A DNA stretch of 64,000 bases, from NCBI RefSeq assembly GCF_009392895.1, contig NZ_CP045488.1, forward strand, positions 2,852,001 to 2,916,000, given 5' to 3'. Below are positions 26,232-35,244 of this stretch, piece by piece (the stretch's first letter is position 1; every line of letters begins with the position of its first letter). This stretch comes from Natronorubrum aibiense (GTDB lineage: Archaea > Halobacteriota > Halobacteria > Halobacteriales > Natrialbaceae). The notes under the pieces were generated by a model. That model ran no database searches and was not told the DNA's origin. It saw only the letters and a list, made by a program, of their open reading frames with translations. A program made the position numbers and the translations under genes.

Positions 26232-26981
26232 ATGCACGTCGCGATCGTCACCGTCGGCGACGAGATCCTCGCCGGCTCGACGACGAACACCAACGCGTCC
26301 TGGCTAGCCGAACAGCTCACCGACCGCGGGAGCACGGTCGAGCGCATCCTGACGATTCCCGACGACCGCGAGATAATCGCCGACACCGTGTCCCGCTGGG
26401 CAGCGGCGTTCGACGCCGTCATCGTCACGGGTGGGATCGGCGGGACGCCCGACGACGTCACCGTCGAGGGCGTCGCAGACGGGCTGGGACGCGATCTCGT
26501 CGTTCACGACGGGATCAAAGACGGGCTACTCGAGAAAGCAGCCTCCTTCCGTGAGGAAAACCCGGATCTGGTCGCGGAGTACGAACTGCAACTCGACATC
26601 GACGCTGCGGCGTCGATCCCCGAAGGCGCGACACCGATCGTCGTCGACGAGGGGTGGGTCCCGGGCTGTCTCGTCGAGAACGTCTCCGTCTTCGCCGGGA
26701 TTCCCGACGAGATGCGGGCCATGTTCGAGACCGTTGCCGAGGAGTTCGCGGGCGACGCTGTCGCCCGAACGATCTTTACGCCGGCACCGGAGGGGGCGCT
26801 CCACGACGCTCTCGAGGGCGTCACCGAGGCGTTCGACGTGACCGTCGGCAGCTATCCACGCAGCGAGAGCCGTCCCGGTCGGCTCCGGGTCAGGGGGACG
26901 GACGAGGCGACGGTCGAAGAAGCGATCGCGTGGCTCCGAGCGCGGGTCGAGACGGTCGAGCCGCCGACGGCCGACGACTGA
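26232..26981 (+). CDS. CinA-like / molybdopterin-binding domain protein
   Basis: A 249-residue protein of the MoCF_biosynth (MogA/MoeA-like) family, COG1058 type. VTVGDEILAGSTTNTNASWLA opens the domain, IVTGGIGGTPDDVTVEGVA is the characteristic glycine-rich loop, and GCLVENVSVFAGIPDEM follows in the second half. It lacks the pncC-type amidohydrolase domain of bacterial CinA. The family is linked to nucleotide or cofactor pyrophosphate turnover; its role in archaea is unsettled. The ATG at 26232 was preferred to the frame start eight residues earlier. Confidence 0.8.
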   Translation: MHVAIVTVGDEILAGSTTNTNASWLAEQLTDRGSTVERILTIPDDREIIADTVSRWAAAFDAVIVTGGIGGTPDDVTVEGVADGLGRDLVVHDGIKDGLLEKAASFREENPDLVAEYELQLDIDAAASIPEGATPIVVDEGWVPGCLVENVSVFAGIPDEMRAMFETVAEEFAGDAVARTIFTPAPEGALHDALEGVTEAFDVTVGSYPRSESRPGRLRVRGTDEATVEEAIAWLRARVETVEPPTADD

Positions 26982-27132
26982 TACGGGCTGCTGTCACTGT
27001 GTTTCGTCGCACCCGCATGGCGGGTCACGAGTGCGCTGGCACTGACTGACAGGAGTTCGTATGACTGCGAACGCCGACGTCGCAGCGAGCGGTCTCCAGT
27101 AGCTACTTGAGTCGACCGGCTAACCGAGACAT

Positions 27133-27843
27133 ATGAGCGGCCGTGGGCCAAAACGGGAACTCGCAGAGAAGATCGCCGGGGAGATCACGTTGAGTGCCGA
27201 CCCCGGTGCGACGCTGCGAAAGTGGCGAACCGACTTCGGCGTCTCGCAGACCGATCTCGCGTCGGAACTCGACATCTCCTCGTCGGTGATCTCCGACTAC
27301 GAGAGCGGCCGCCGGGAGAGTCCCGGCATCGGCGTCGTCCGCCGACTCGTCGAGGGATTGCTGGCGATCGACGAACGACGCGGTGGCGACCGCATCCGCC
27401 AGTACGGTCGTGTGCTCTCGGCCGGCTTCGAAAGCGACATCGTCTATGATCTCCGGGAGTACGCGACGTCGATCCCGCTCGTAAAACTCTACGACGACAT
27501 CGACGCAACCGAAGTCGCCGCCGGCAACACCGACCGCATCAGCGGCCACACCGTCATCGACAGCATCGAAGCGATCACTCGCCTCTCGAGCGAGGAGTTC
27601 TTCCGGCTGTACGGCCAGAGCACGAACCGCGTGCTGGTGTTTACGGGCGTCACCCGCGGCGAGTCGCCGCTGGTTGCCCTACGAGTCGTCAACCCGACGC
27701 CCAACGCCGTGATCCTTCACGGCATCGACGAGGACGACCTGTGGGATCACGCGGCCGATTTAGCCCGGATCGACGGCTACTCACTTGCCGTCACCGACAC
27801 CGATCTCGACGAGCTGCTCGAGTATCTCGTTGGCCTCGAGTAA
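27133..27843 (+). CDS. HTH (XRE-type) transcriptional regulator
   Basis: A 236-residue regulator. Residues about 28-72 are a Cro/C1-type helix-turn-helix: TLRKWRTDFGVSQTDLASELDISSSVISDYESGRR, quoted here in pieces as LRKWRTDFGVSQTDLA and SSSVISDYESGRR. The C-terminal 140 residues form a mixed fold with GHTVIDSIEAITRLS and RVLVFTGVTRGESPLVALRVVN, which looks like a ligand- or partner-binding domain seen in euryarchaeal HTH proteins. Targets are unknown. It stands alone between the CinA-like gene and a 59-residue membrane protein that starts 28 bases after its stop. Confidence 0.8.
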   Translation: MSGRGPKRELAEKIAGEITLSADPGATLRKWRTDFGVSQTDLASELDISSSVISDYESGRRESPGIGVVRRLVEGLLAIDERRGGDRIRQYGRVLSAGFESDIVYDLREYATSIPLVKLYDDIDATEVAAGNTDRISGHTVIDSIEAITRLSSEEFFRLYGQSTNRVLVFTGVTRGESPLVALRVVNPTPNAVILHGIDEDDLWDHAADLARIDGYSLAVTDTDLDELLEYLVGLE

Positions 27844-27871
27844 TGCGAATCGACAACCCGGGGTAACGACG

Positions 27872-28051
27872 ATGGTCGATCGACCGGACTGGCTGACCGC
27901 CGCGCTGACGGTCGTCTTTTTCGTGACGCTGACGGCGACTGCGGCCGTCAACACGCCAGTGGTGTGGCTCGGCTGGGCGACGGCGATGGTGCTACTCGCT
28001 GGCGGTGCGCTCGTTCTCACGAATCGATCCGCGCCGCCGGACAATCGCTAA
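27872..28051 (+). CDS. Small two-helix membrane protein
   Basis: A 59-residue protein with two hydrophobic segments, about 9-27 and 30-50, and a polar end SAPPDNR. It starts 28 bases after the HTH regulator on the same strand, so the two may be co-transcribed. Its composition fits a haloarchaeal membrane microprotein. I cannot assign a family or role. Confidence 0.55.
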   Translation: MVDRPDWLTAALTVVFFVTLTATAAVNTPVVWLGWATAMVLLAGGALVLTNRSAPPDNR

Positions 28052-28080
28052 CTGCGTTCGTCTGCGCCTCGAGTCGTCGT

Positions 28081-28464
28081 TCAGGCGATCTGGTCTTCGT
28101 ACTCCTCGGCAGTCAGGAGGGTCTCGAGTTCGTCGAGGTCGTCGGCCTCGATCTCGATCATCCAGCCCTCGCCGAAGGGGTCGTCGTTGACGAGTTCGGG
28201 AGCGTCGAACAGGTCCTCGTTGACCGCCGTCACCTCGCCGCTGACGGGTGCGTAGAGGTCCGACACGGCTTTGATTGACTCGATGACGCCGAGATCGCCT
28301 TCCTGCTCGAGGTGATCGCCCTCGTCGGGCAGTTCGACGAAGACGACGTCACCGAGTTCGTCCTGTGCGAAATCGGAGATGCCCATGCGGACGACGCCGT
28401 TTTCCTCGAGTGCCCACTCGTGCGATTCTAGATACCGTCTGTCGTCTGGAATGTCGAAGCTCAT
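28081..28464 (-). CDS. gcvH: Glycine cleavage system H protein
   Basis: A 127-residue lipoyl carrier. The lipoylated lysine is K65 in [19 protein letters not shown]; the family end motif GEGWMIEIE is near 97-105. It shuttles the aminomethyl group of glycine between the P, T and L proteins. The start overlaps the gcvT stop by one base (TAATG), which suggests translational coupling. The gcvP genes are not in this window. Confidence 0.95.
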   Translation of the reverse strand: MSFDIPDDRRYLESHEWALEENGVVRMGISDFAQDELGDVVFVELPDEGDHLEQEGDLGVIESIKAVSDLYAPVSGEVTAVNEDLFDAPELVNDDPFGEGWMIEIEADDLDELETLLTAEEYEDQIA

Positions 28465-29585
28465 TATACTGTGTCGATGAAGGGTGTCGTCTCAACTCTT
28501 GCTTTTTTCGACTGGCCGCGGACGACGACCTGGAGCGTCGTCCCCGGTTCTGCGTACTCGACCGGAACGTAGCCGAGCCCGATCGGATGGCCGAGCGACG
28601 GGCTCATGGTACCGCTGGTGACGGTGCCTACGACCCGTCCGTCGGTGTTCGTGATGTCGTAGCCGTGTCGCGGGACGCCGCGGTCGATCAGCTGGAAGCC
28701 GACCAACTGCTCCTCGACGCCGTCGTCGTGGACCCGTTCGAGGGCATCCCGGCCGACGAACTCGGTCTCGAGGTCGACGGTAAAGCCGATCCCGGCCTCG
28801 TAGGGCGTTCGCGGATCCGATTCGTGGTCGAAATCCTGTCCGGCGAGCAGGAGACCGGCCTCGATTCGTAACGTGTCTCGTGCGCCGAGCCCGCAGGGCT
28901 GGCACTCGACGAGCGACCAGATGTGCTCGGCTTCCGACCACGGGACGAGCAGTTCGAAGCCGTCCTCGCCGGTGTAGCCCGTTCGAGCGATCCAGCAGGT
29001 TACGTCGTCGATGGTCGCATACCGGGCTTCGAAGCGGTCCAGTTCGGTGACGGCCTCGTCCGTGAGGTCGTCAACGAGCGCTGGCGCGTTCGGTCCCTGT
29101 ACTGCGAACATGGCGTACTCGTCGGTTCGGTTGTCGACGGTCGTCTCGAGGTCCCACTCGTTGCGGTAGCTGATCCAGCGTTCGTGTGTTTCCTCGTCGG
29201 TGCCGGCGTTCGGAACGAAGAGATACGTCGCCTCACCGTCGCCGCCATTCGACGCCGTGGCGCTCTCGTCTGGCAGCCGGTAGACGACGGTATCGTCGAT
29301 GATGATCCCGTCCTCGTCGGTGATCGCAGCGTACTGGGAGTCGCCGACCGCGAGTCGGCTGACGTCGTTCGAGGTGAGCCGTTGCATGAGTTCGGTCGCA
29401 TCCGGCCCGGTGACGTGAATTTGTCCCATATGTGAGACGTCGAACACGCCGACGTCCTCGCGAACGGCTGCGTGTTCCGTTCGGATCGAATCGAACTCGA
29501 CCGGCATATCCCAGCCGCCAAACTCCGTAAACTTCGCTCCGCGCTCGTCGTGCGCCCCACGTAACGGCGGCGTCTGAAGCGGCAT
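28464..29585 (-). CDS. gcvT: Glycine cleavage system T protein (aminomethyltransferase)
   Basis: A 373-residue enzyme that moves the methylene group of the H protein to tetrahydrofolate and releases ammonia. [20 protein letters not shown] opens it, then [16 protein letters not shown] near 48-63, [15 protein letters not shown] near 196-210, [17 protein letters not shown] and a C-terminal [18 protein letters not shown]. The ATG at 29585 is preferred over the longer frame start at 29651. A weak CATTACTAC element lies about 27 bases upstream. It forms an operon with gcvH. Confidence 0.95.
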   Translation of the reverse strand: MPLQTPPLRGAHDERGAKFTEFGGWDMPVEFDSIRTEHAAVREDVGVFDVSHMGQIHVTGPDATELMQRLTSNDVSRLAVGDSQYAAITDEDGIIIDDTVVYRLPDESATASNGGDGEATYLFVPNAGTDEETHERWISYRNEWDLETTVDNRTDEYAMFAVQGPNAPALVDDLTDEAVTELDRFEARYATIDDVTCWIARTGYTGEDGFELLVPWSEAEHIWSLVECQPCGLGARDTLRIEAGLLLAGQDFDHESDPRTPYEAGIGFTVDLETEFVGRDALERVHDDGVEEQLVGFQLIDRGVPRHGYDITNTDGRVVGTVTSGTMSPSLGHPIGLGYVPVEYAEPGTTLQVVVRGQSKKARVETTPFIDTV

Positions 29586-29704
29586 ACTCCAGACGACACG
29601 CCCGGAGTAGTAATGTCTTTTCGTCGGTCGACCGGCGGTGTGGCCGGTCACACCTCGCGTCGCGTTTCGTCACACCTATCTCGCGGCCGTGGAAACGCCA
29701 GTAC

Positions 29705-30181
29705 ATGTTCGACCACGTTCGCGCCCGGCTCGCCCGCCTCGTCGGTCCCGACACCGACCTCGAGACCGAGCCGACAGTGGGCCTGTTCGTCGACGGGCCG
29801 AACGTCTTTCGCGAGGAGTTCGACGTCGATCTGGATGATCTGCGAGACGTCGCCCGAAACCTCGGCCACGTCGGCGTCATCCGGCTCTATCTCGACGAAC
29901 ACGCCACACCCGGACTCATTCAGGCCGCCGAAGCCCGCGGCTTCGAAGTGATCATCACCAGCGGCGACGTCGACGTCAAACTCGCCGTCGACGCGACCGC
30001 CCTCGCCGGCGACGGCACACTCGACCGACTCGCGATCGCCTCCCGCGATACGGACTTCAAACCCGTCCTCGAGCACGCGGGCACCCTCGGCGTCGAAACG
30101 ATCGCCATCGCCCCGGGCGAGTACGGCCGCTCGGACGCGCTGCGAAACGCGGCCGACGAGGCGATTACGCTCGAGTCTTGA
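29705..30181 (+). CDS. NYN-domain protein (PIN-like nuclease fold)
   Basis: A 158-residue protein with the NYN/LabA fold. Acidic residues expected at the metal site appear in FVDGPNVF near 28-35, TSGDVDVKLAVDAT near 85-98 and IASRDTDFKPVLEHA near 111-125. The family is thought to cleave RNA; the substrate here is unknown. It is divergent from gcvT, with about 120 bases between starts. Length is typical. No partner gene is adjacent. Confidence 0.8.
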   Translation: MFDHVRARLARLVGPDTDLETEPTVGLFVDGPNVFREEFDVDLDDLRDVARNLGHVGVIRLYLDEHATPGLIQAAEARGFEVIITSGDVDVKLAVDATALAGDGTLDRLAIASRDTDFKPVLEHAGTLGVETIAIAPGEYGRSDALRNAADEAITLES

Positions 30182-30712
30182 GGTGGGTTCCGTCACAATC
30201 CTCCGGAGAGCCTCGGTTTTGATTTTGATCCAGCAAGAATAGAGAATGTATACACCGTTCGGCTCGTTGAACCATCAATACTTGTCAATAACGGCGGACG
30301 AGACACAGAGGCTCCATTTATCCGCTTGGTCAACCGTACCAAATCCAACCAAAGACAACAGCAAGAGCGATTGTTACAACACCGACAATAGCCAGCATGA
30401 GTGGGACTGTCGACTCCATCACATATGAAAAAACGATAGTCTGTCATAAATCTCTTCTGAGTAATCTGATATTGTCGACTAACATCTGATAACTACAGAC
30501 GGGTCTCTTGCACGAGGCTCCGAACACCATCCGTACCTGTCGGATGCCCAGCGGTCACTTCGCACCTGTAGTGAACACACATCTCGAGCGAAGACACAGC
30601 TGAAACGACAGCACTTGAGGGCACCGAAAAGCAGGCTTGCAGTCACACTCGTCCCACAGCCGAGGCGTCCAAAGTCGGTGACTTTTCACCCGCGGCAGCC
30701 ACAGTACCGGCC
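30182..30712. other. AT-richer intergenic stretch
   Basis: This 531-base gap is richer in A and T than its neighbours, especially 30220-30500. It holds one candidate microprotein on the minus strand (30330-30419) and otherwise no frame of halophilic composition. The lower GC suggests DNA of different history, but I see no insertion-sequence ends or attachment repeats. Confidence 0.5.
30330..30419 (-). CDS. Candidate 29-residue single-pass membrane microprotein
   Basis: The frame starts MESTVPLMLAIVGVVTIALA and ends with VVFGWIWYG. It is one hydrophobic helix with a short charged N-terminus and an aromatic end, a common layout for membrane microproteins. A TTTATGA element about 28-30 bases upstream fits a leaderless promoter. 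The evidence is only hydrophobicity and promoter spacing; it could be chance in an AT-richer stretch. Confidence 0.35.
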   Translation of the reverse strand: MESTVPLMLAIVGVVTIALAVVFGWIWYG

Positions 30713-31561
30713 ATGATCGACGAGATGCCGGTGCTCGACAACCACCTCCACCTCGATCCGGACCACCATCGCGGTATCGACGCCGTTCGGGATTTCGCCC
30801 GCGTCGGCGGCACCCACCTGCTCGTGGTGAACAAACCCTCGTGGCATCTCGGCGTCGAAGCCGAGACTGGCGAGGACTTCCGCGCCGTCTTCGAGCGCAC
30901 CATCGAGGTCGTCGAAGACGCCTCGAGCGAACTCGAGGGGCGCGCCTGGCCCGTCCTCGGCGTGCATCCGGGGCTGATCTCGCGGCTGGTCGACGACCGC
31001 GACTTCAGTCCCGCCGAGGCGCGTGACCTGATGCAGGCCGGGATCGACGTCGCGGCCGAGTACGTCGACACAGGCGAGGCGCTGGCGCTGAAATCCGGAC
31101 GACCCCACTACGAGGTCGACGACGCCGTCTGGGCGGCCTCGAACGCCGTCATGCGCCACGCGTTCGAGCGCGCGAGCGACCTCGAGTGTGCCGTCCAACT
31201 TCACGCCGAGGGAAGCGAGGACATGACCGAGGTCACGGACTGGGCCGAAGACGTCGGCCTCCCGGCGCACAAGGTCGTCAAACACTACGCGGGCGGGCGA
31301 CTCGAGGGGCCGATTCCGAGCGTGATCTGTGACAAGGACGAACTCGAGACGGCCGCCGAGCGCGGCGAGCCCTTTTTGATGGAGACCGACTACATCGACG
31401 ACCCGGACCGCCCGGGAGCCGTGTTAGGACCGAAAACGGTGCCGCGGCGAGTGCAGTGGTTACTCGAGAACGGCCACGAAGATGCCGTCCGAAACGCCCA
31501 CGTCGAAACGCCCGCGCACGTCTACGGCATCGATACGGAAGACACCCTCGAGCGGCCCTAA
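30713..31561 (+). CDS. TatD-like metal-dependent hydrolase (archaeal)
   Basis: A 282-residue TIM-barrel hydrolase. The metal motif is LDNHLHLDP at 8-16; VLGVHPGLI near 84 and VQLHAEGSED near 162 hold further histidines, and FLMETDYIDD the last acid. Bacterial TatD acts as a DNase or deoxyribonuclease-like enzyme; the archaeal branch (COG1099 type) has no settled substrate. A second ATG four codons on (30725) is possible. The 76-base gap after it leads to the DUF2150 gene on the same strand. Confidence 0.75.
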   Translation: MIDEMPVLDNHLHLDPDHHRGIDAVRDFARVGGTHLLVVNKPSWHLGVEAETGEDFRAVFERTIEVVEDASSELEGRAWPVLGVHPGLISRLVDDRDFSPAEARDLMQAGIDVAAEYVDTGEALALKSGRPHYEVDDAVWAASNAVMRHAFERASDLECAVQLHAEGSEDMTEVTDWAEDVGLPAHKVVKHYAGGRLEGPIPSVICDKDELETAAERGEPFLMETDYIDDPDRPGAVLGPKTVPRRVQWLLENGHEDAVRNAHVETPAHVYGIDTEDTLERP

Positions 31562-31636
31562 AACGGACGATACGGATTCGTTCGGATCGACGCACAGTAG
31601 AGAAAGGCATTTCAAGCGGCCGGTGTAGGTGTCTGT

Positions 31637-32215
31637 ATGAGCAATCCACCGACCGAGTTCTACTCGGAGGAACGCTGGCAGAACTGGATCGACCGCATCA
31701 AAGACGAAGACCTCGATCCGGAAGACGAAGACTCGGCCCGTCTCCTGTTGAACCTGCAGGACGACACGGCGATCGCGATCGCGAAGATCGTCGCCGCCTA
31801 CGACGACGGGGACATCGGCCAGGAGGAAGCGCTCGAGGAGATCAACGACGTTCGCGAGATCGTCCTCAGCGAGGTCGACATCGAGGACGAGGAGAAACTG
31901 ATCCTCGTCGACGGCGTCCAGACGAGTCTCGTCTGCGTCTTTTTCGCCGCCGAGGAGTTCATCGCCGGTGGCCCCGCAGACGAAGGCAGCGTCGGCGACT
32001 ATCTCGGCGCTGCGGCCGACGCCGAAGCCGAAGAGGACCTCGACGCCGCACTCGGCTACGCCGCACAGGCGGGCACGCTCATCATCGACGGCGAGGAACT
32101 CGACATCTCCGTCGCCGAAGACCTCGAGTACGGGCTCGTCACCGAGTGGATCAACGGTCTCGACAGCCTCCAGAGCGCGATGAGCGATCCGGAAGTCGTC
32201 GAAGAAGACGAGTAA
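31637..32215 (+). CDS. DUF2150 family protein
   Basis: A 192-residue acidic protein. It opens FYSEERWQNWIDRIKDE and continues with long helices such as EEALEEINDVREIVLSEVDI and FAAEEFIAGGPADEGSVGDY. The layout matches the haloarchaeal/methanogen family DUF2150, whose role is unknown. It is cytoplasmic by composition, with no membrane or signal segment. It follows the TatD-like gene by 75 bases and may share its transcript. Confidence 0.75.
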   Translation: MSNPPTEFYSEERWQNWIDRIKDEDLDPEDEDSARLLLNLQDDTAIAIAKIVAAYDDGDIGQEEALEEINDVREIVLSEVDIEDEEKLILVDGVQTSLVCVFFAAEEFIAGGPADEGSVGDYLGAAADAEAEEDLDAALGYAAQAGTLIIDGEELDISVAEDLEYGLVTEWINGLDSLQSAMSDPEVVEEDE

Positions 32216-32649
32216 CCACGACACCGAATCGAGCTGTCGGTCGACGGTGATTCTTCGAGACCCTGCCACTATGAGCAGCTGTGCTGGACGAGCCCACGAG
32301 GCCCCATAGTTCGGACGCCGACGAAACACGGCGCCGCTCCGTTCAGGTCCCGGCAACGTTCGCCCGTCTCAATGGCAACGGCGAGTCGACACGACAGACA
32401 GCCAGTCGTCTGCGCGACCGTGGTGGGAACGAGTCGCTGGCTGGCTGGAACTGGAGACGACCCGCTGAGACAGCCGACCAACCACAGGATGTCGTTGAGA
32501 GCGAGGCCAAGCATCGAGTTCGAACGGTCGTTCGGCACTTCTCAACGGGTGTAACCGAGCGGTAGCGTCAAGTCGTCGTCGCAGCTTGCGACAGACGTTT
32601 CCGGTCCCAAAAAGCGTTTAACCCTGGTAATTATATCTAATTACACTCT
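32216..32649. other. Intergenic stretch, no clear gene
   Basis: This 434-base gap lies before the PP-loop gene. A 94-codon frame on the plus strand (32281-32565) and an 89-codon frame on the minus strand lack halophilic composition and third-position GC bias, so I leave them out. AT-rich boxes near 32615-32640 are the likely promoter of the next gene. Confidence 0.5.
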
Positions 32650-33621
32650 ATGACAGCGAACTTCCCCGACTACGTCGACGTCGATTACGACGACGGTACA
32701 GGCGAAACGCCTGCGGACTATCCCCACATCCAGGACCGAATCGAGAAGGCGATCGAAGTCACCCGCGAAGGTCTCGAGCAGTACGAGAACCCGGCCGTGA
32801 TGTGGACCGGCGGAAAGGACTCGACGCTCGTCCTGTACTTCGTCAAGGAGGTCGCTGACCGCTACGATCTCGAGGTACCGCCGGCGATCTTCATCGACCA
32901 CTACCAGCACTTCGACGAGATCCACGACTTCGTCGACCACTGGGCCGACGAGTGGGATCTCGAGGTCATCTACGCACGCAACGAGGACATCGGCGAGTAC
33001 GTCGACGAACACGGCCTCGAGCCCGGCGACGACATCGAGATTTCGGAGCTCTCCGAACACAACCAACACCACGTCGAGAACATCCTCGAGTACGAGGAAG
33101 ACACGTTCCCGTTCCTGCTCGACACCTACGTGGGCAACCACCTGCTGAAGACGGTCGCGCTGAACAACGCGCTCGAGGAGTACGGCGTCGACGGCGTTAT
33201 CTCCGGCGTCCGCTGGGACGAACAGGAAGCCCGGGCCGACGAGACGTTCTTCTCACCACGCCACGACCCTGACATCTACCCGCCCCACGACCGCGTCCAA
33301 CCCATTCTGCAGTTCGACGAACCCGGCGTCTGGGAGGCGTTCTGGAACTTCGTGGTGCCGGATACCGTCGCCGAGTTCCCCGACGACGGCTACGTCCCAC
33401 AGAGCGACACCGACCTGCCGAACGACCTGACGCAGGACGACATCCCCGTCTCGCCCAAATACTTCGCCGGCTTCCGCTCGCTCGGCAGCGAGATCAGCAC
33501 CGAAAAGAGCGACGAGGACCCTGCCTGGCTGCAGGACCTCGAGGGAACGACCGAGCGTGCAGGCCGCGCCCAGGACAAAGAGGACCTGATGGAGCGCCTG
33601 CGCGACCTCGGTTACATGTAA
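32650..33621 (+). CDS. PAPS-reductase-like PP-loop protein
   Basis: A 323-residue protein of the phosphoadenosine-phosphosulfate reductase / sulfurtransferase group. The PP-loop MWTGGKDSTLVL starts near residue 51; a later GVISGVRWDEQEARADE is the second typical segment, and the tail contains PVSPKYFAGFRSLGSE. PP-loop enzymes activate a substrate with ATP, often for sulfur transfer or reduction. No catalytic ECGLH-type end is visible, so a true PAPS reductase is not certain; the role could be in sulfur metabolism or tRNA thiolation. It stands alone. Confidence 0.75.
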   Translation: MTANFPDYVDVDYDDGTGETPADYPHIQDRIEKAIEVTREGLEQYENPAVMWTGGKDSTLVLYFVKEVADRYDLEVPPAIFIDHYQHFDEIHDFVDHWADEWDLEVIYARNEDIGEYVDEHGLEPGDDIEISELSEHNQHHVENILEYEEDTFPFLLDTYVGNHLLKTVALNNALEEYGVDGVISGVRWDEQEARADETFFSPRHDPDIYPPHDRVQPILQFDEPGVWEAFWNFVVPDTVAEFPDDGYVPQSDTDLPNDLTQDDIPVSPKYFAGFRSLGSEISTEKSDEDPAWLQDLEGTTERAGRAQDKEDLMERLRDLGYM

Positions 33622-33735
33622 GCTCGACAGCCTCGTCTCGAACTCGACTAGCGATAGGTTTCGGCTCTCGCTTCATTTTGTCTGGTGCAACTCCCGCAGT
33701 ACTATGTGTCTCTGAGTGATCGAACACAGATACGA

Positions 33736-34941
33736 GTGAACATCTATCGAACACGGGCCGGGCTTCGCCACCAGTTCAGGGACGTGCTGAACTTCTACTA
33801 CCCGGACTGTCTCGACACGGCCGTCGGCGGCTACGTCGCTCAACTCGACGAGCGTGACGGTCACGTCTACGATACGCAGACCAGACACCTCGTCGCGACG
33901 GCGCGGGGCGTCCACAACTTCAGTTTAGGCGTACTCGCCGACGGTCCCCACTGGTGTCGCTACGCCGCCGAACACGGCCTGCAGTTTCTCTCGTCGGCCC
34001 ACTGGGACGACGACCGGCAGGGGTACGACTGGCTCCTCGAGGGCCGGACCCCGACTGACCGGACGCGGTACTGCTACGGTCACGCGTTCGTCTTGCTCGC
34101 CGCTGCGCGGGCGCTGCAGGCGGGAATTCCCGGGGCTCGAGGCGAACTCGAGCGCGCCGACCGCGTCCTCGAGGATCGATTCTGGGATTCCGAGTACGAA
34201 CTCTACGCCGATCAGGCCTCATCCGAGTGGGACCTCGCGGCGTATCGCGGCCAGAACGCGAACATGCACGTCTGCGAGGCGCTGCTCGCGGCGTCCGAAG
34301 CCACGGGCGAACCACGGTTTCTCGAGCGGGCGTACACGGTCGCGAACCGATTCACGAGAGACGTGACACAGGCCACCGACGGGCTCCTGTGGGAACACTA
34401 TACGGCCGACTGGGAGCCCGACCTGTCGTACAACGAAGACAGCCCGCGCCACCAGTTCCGTCCGCCGGGCTACCAGCCCGGCCACCACGCCGAGTGGGCG
34501 AAGCTGCTGGCGCTGCTTGCCGACCATCGGTCGGAACCGTGGCTGCTCGAGCGGGCGCGCGAACTGTTCGACGCCGCCGTCGACCTCGGCTGGGACGACG
34601 AGTACGGCGGTCTCTACTACACGGTCGACGCGGACGGTGAGCCGATCGTCGCCGACAAATACGGCTGGGTCCACACCGAAGCGATCGGCGCGAGCGCGCT
34701 GTTGAGTCGGACCGACGACGACTACCTCGAGTGGTACGACCGACTCTGGGAGCACGCTCGAGACCACCTGATCAATCCGCGATACGGAAACTGGTACGAA
34801 CGACTCACGCGCACGCACGAGCGGGACGGCCCGAACCACGGCCCGGCGGTCGAACCGGGCTACCACCCGCTGACGAACTGTTGGCTCGCAATGCGAGTAC
34901 TCGAAGAAGCGCCGGCGGCGTTCGATTCGGGTCGATGCTGA
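33736..34941 (+). CDS. AGE-family epimerase/isomerase (GlcNAc 2-epimerase-like)
   Basis: A protein of about 401 residues with an alpha/alpha barrel fold. Recognisable parts are LNFYYPDCLDTAVGGYVAQLD, DTQTRHLVATARGVHNFSLG, RYCYGHAFVLLAAARALQAG, GQNANMHVCEALLAASEATG and PGHHAEWAKLLALLA, with the histidines expected at the active site. The family interconverts sugars at C2 (N-acylglucosamine, mannose/glucose or similar); the exact sugar is unknown. The GTG at 33736 gives the usual N-terminus. The frame itself opens at a GTG at 33685, adding 17 residues of lower quality. Confidence 0.8.
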   Translation: MNIYRTRAGLRHQFRDVLNFYYPDCLDTAVGGYVAQLDERDGHVYDTQTRHLVATARGVHNFSLGVLADGPHWCRYAAEHGLQFLSSAHWDDDRQGYDWLLEGRTPTDRTRYCYGHAFVLLAAARALQAGIPGARGELERADRVLEDRFWDSEYELYADQASSEWDLAAYRGQNANMHVCEALLAASEATGEPRFLERAYTVANRFTRDVTQATDGLLWEHYTADWEPDLSYNEDSPRHQFRPPGYQPGHHAEWAKLLALLADHRSEPWLLERARELFDAAVDLGWDDEYGGLYYTVDADGEPIVADKYGWVHTEAIGASALLSRTDDDYLEWYDRLWEHARDHLINPRYGNWYERLTRTHERDGPNHGPAVEPGYHPLTNCWLAMRVLEEAPAAFDSGRC

Positions 34942-34964
34942 GAGTGGCGGCTCCCTGTCGCCGA

Positions 34965-35156
34965 TCAGTGCTGTGCGCGGTACTCGCCGTGTTTGACGCC
35001 GATCGCGAGCATGAGCAATCCGAAGACGATCATCGACGGCGCGACCATCATCAACACAGTATTCATCGTCATCATGGGGGCAGCGATCAAGCCGCCGACG
35101 CCGATAGCGATTACGACGAGAAACACGCCTGCTGTCGTCGGGAGGTTGAATTCCAT
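34965..35156 (-). CDS. Small membrane protein, 63 residues
   Basis: Two hydrophobic segments (TAGVFLVVIAIGVGGLIAA and TVLMMVAPSMIVFGLLMLAIG) with a short polar end, KHGEYRAQH. The gene is convergent with the epimerase and lies downstream of a larger membrane protein on the same strand. A GTG at 35180 would add eight residues; the ATG at 35156 is preferred. Small membrane proteins of this layout occur widely in haloarchaea. No function is known to me. Confidence 0.65.
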   Translation of the reverse strand: MEFNLPTTAGVFLVVIAIGVGGLIAAPMMTMNTVLMMVAPSMIVFGLLMLAIGVKHGEYRAQH

Positions 35157-35244
35157 ACGTGGTCGTTGGGAATCGGACACCTAATGCTGACGGGAATCGG
35201 CAGTCCGTACACATCGACGAGTCGAGAGCGGGGAAAACGAGAAA

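Noticed and set aside
32281-32565. 94-codon plus-strand frame in the gap before the PP-loop gene
   Set aside because: Third-position GC is too low and the text is Arg/Gln-rich; no promoter at the right distance.
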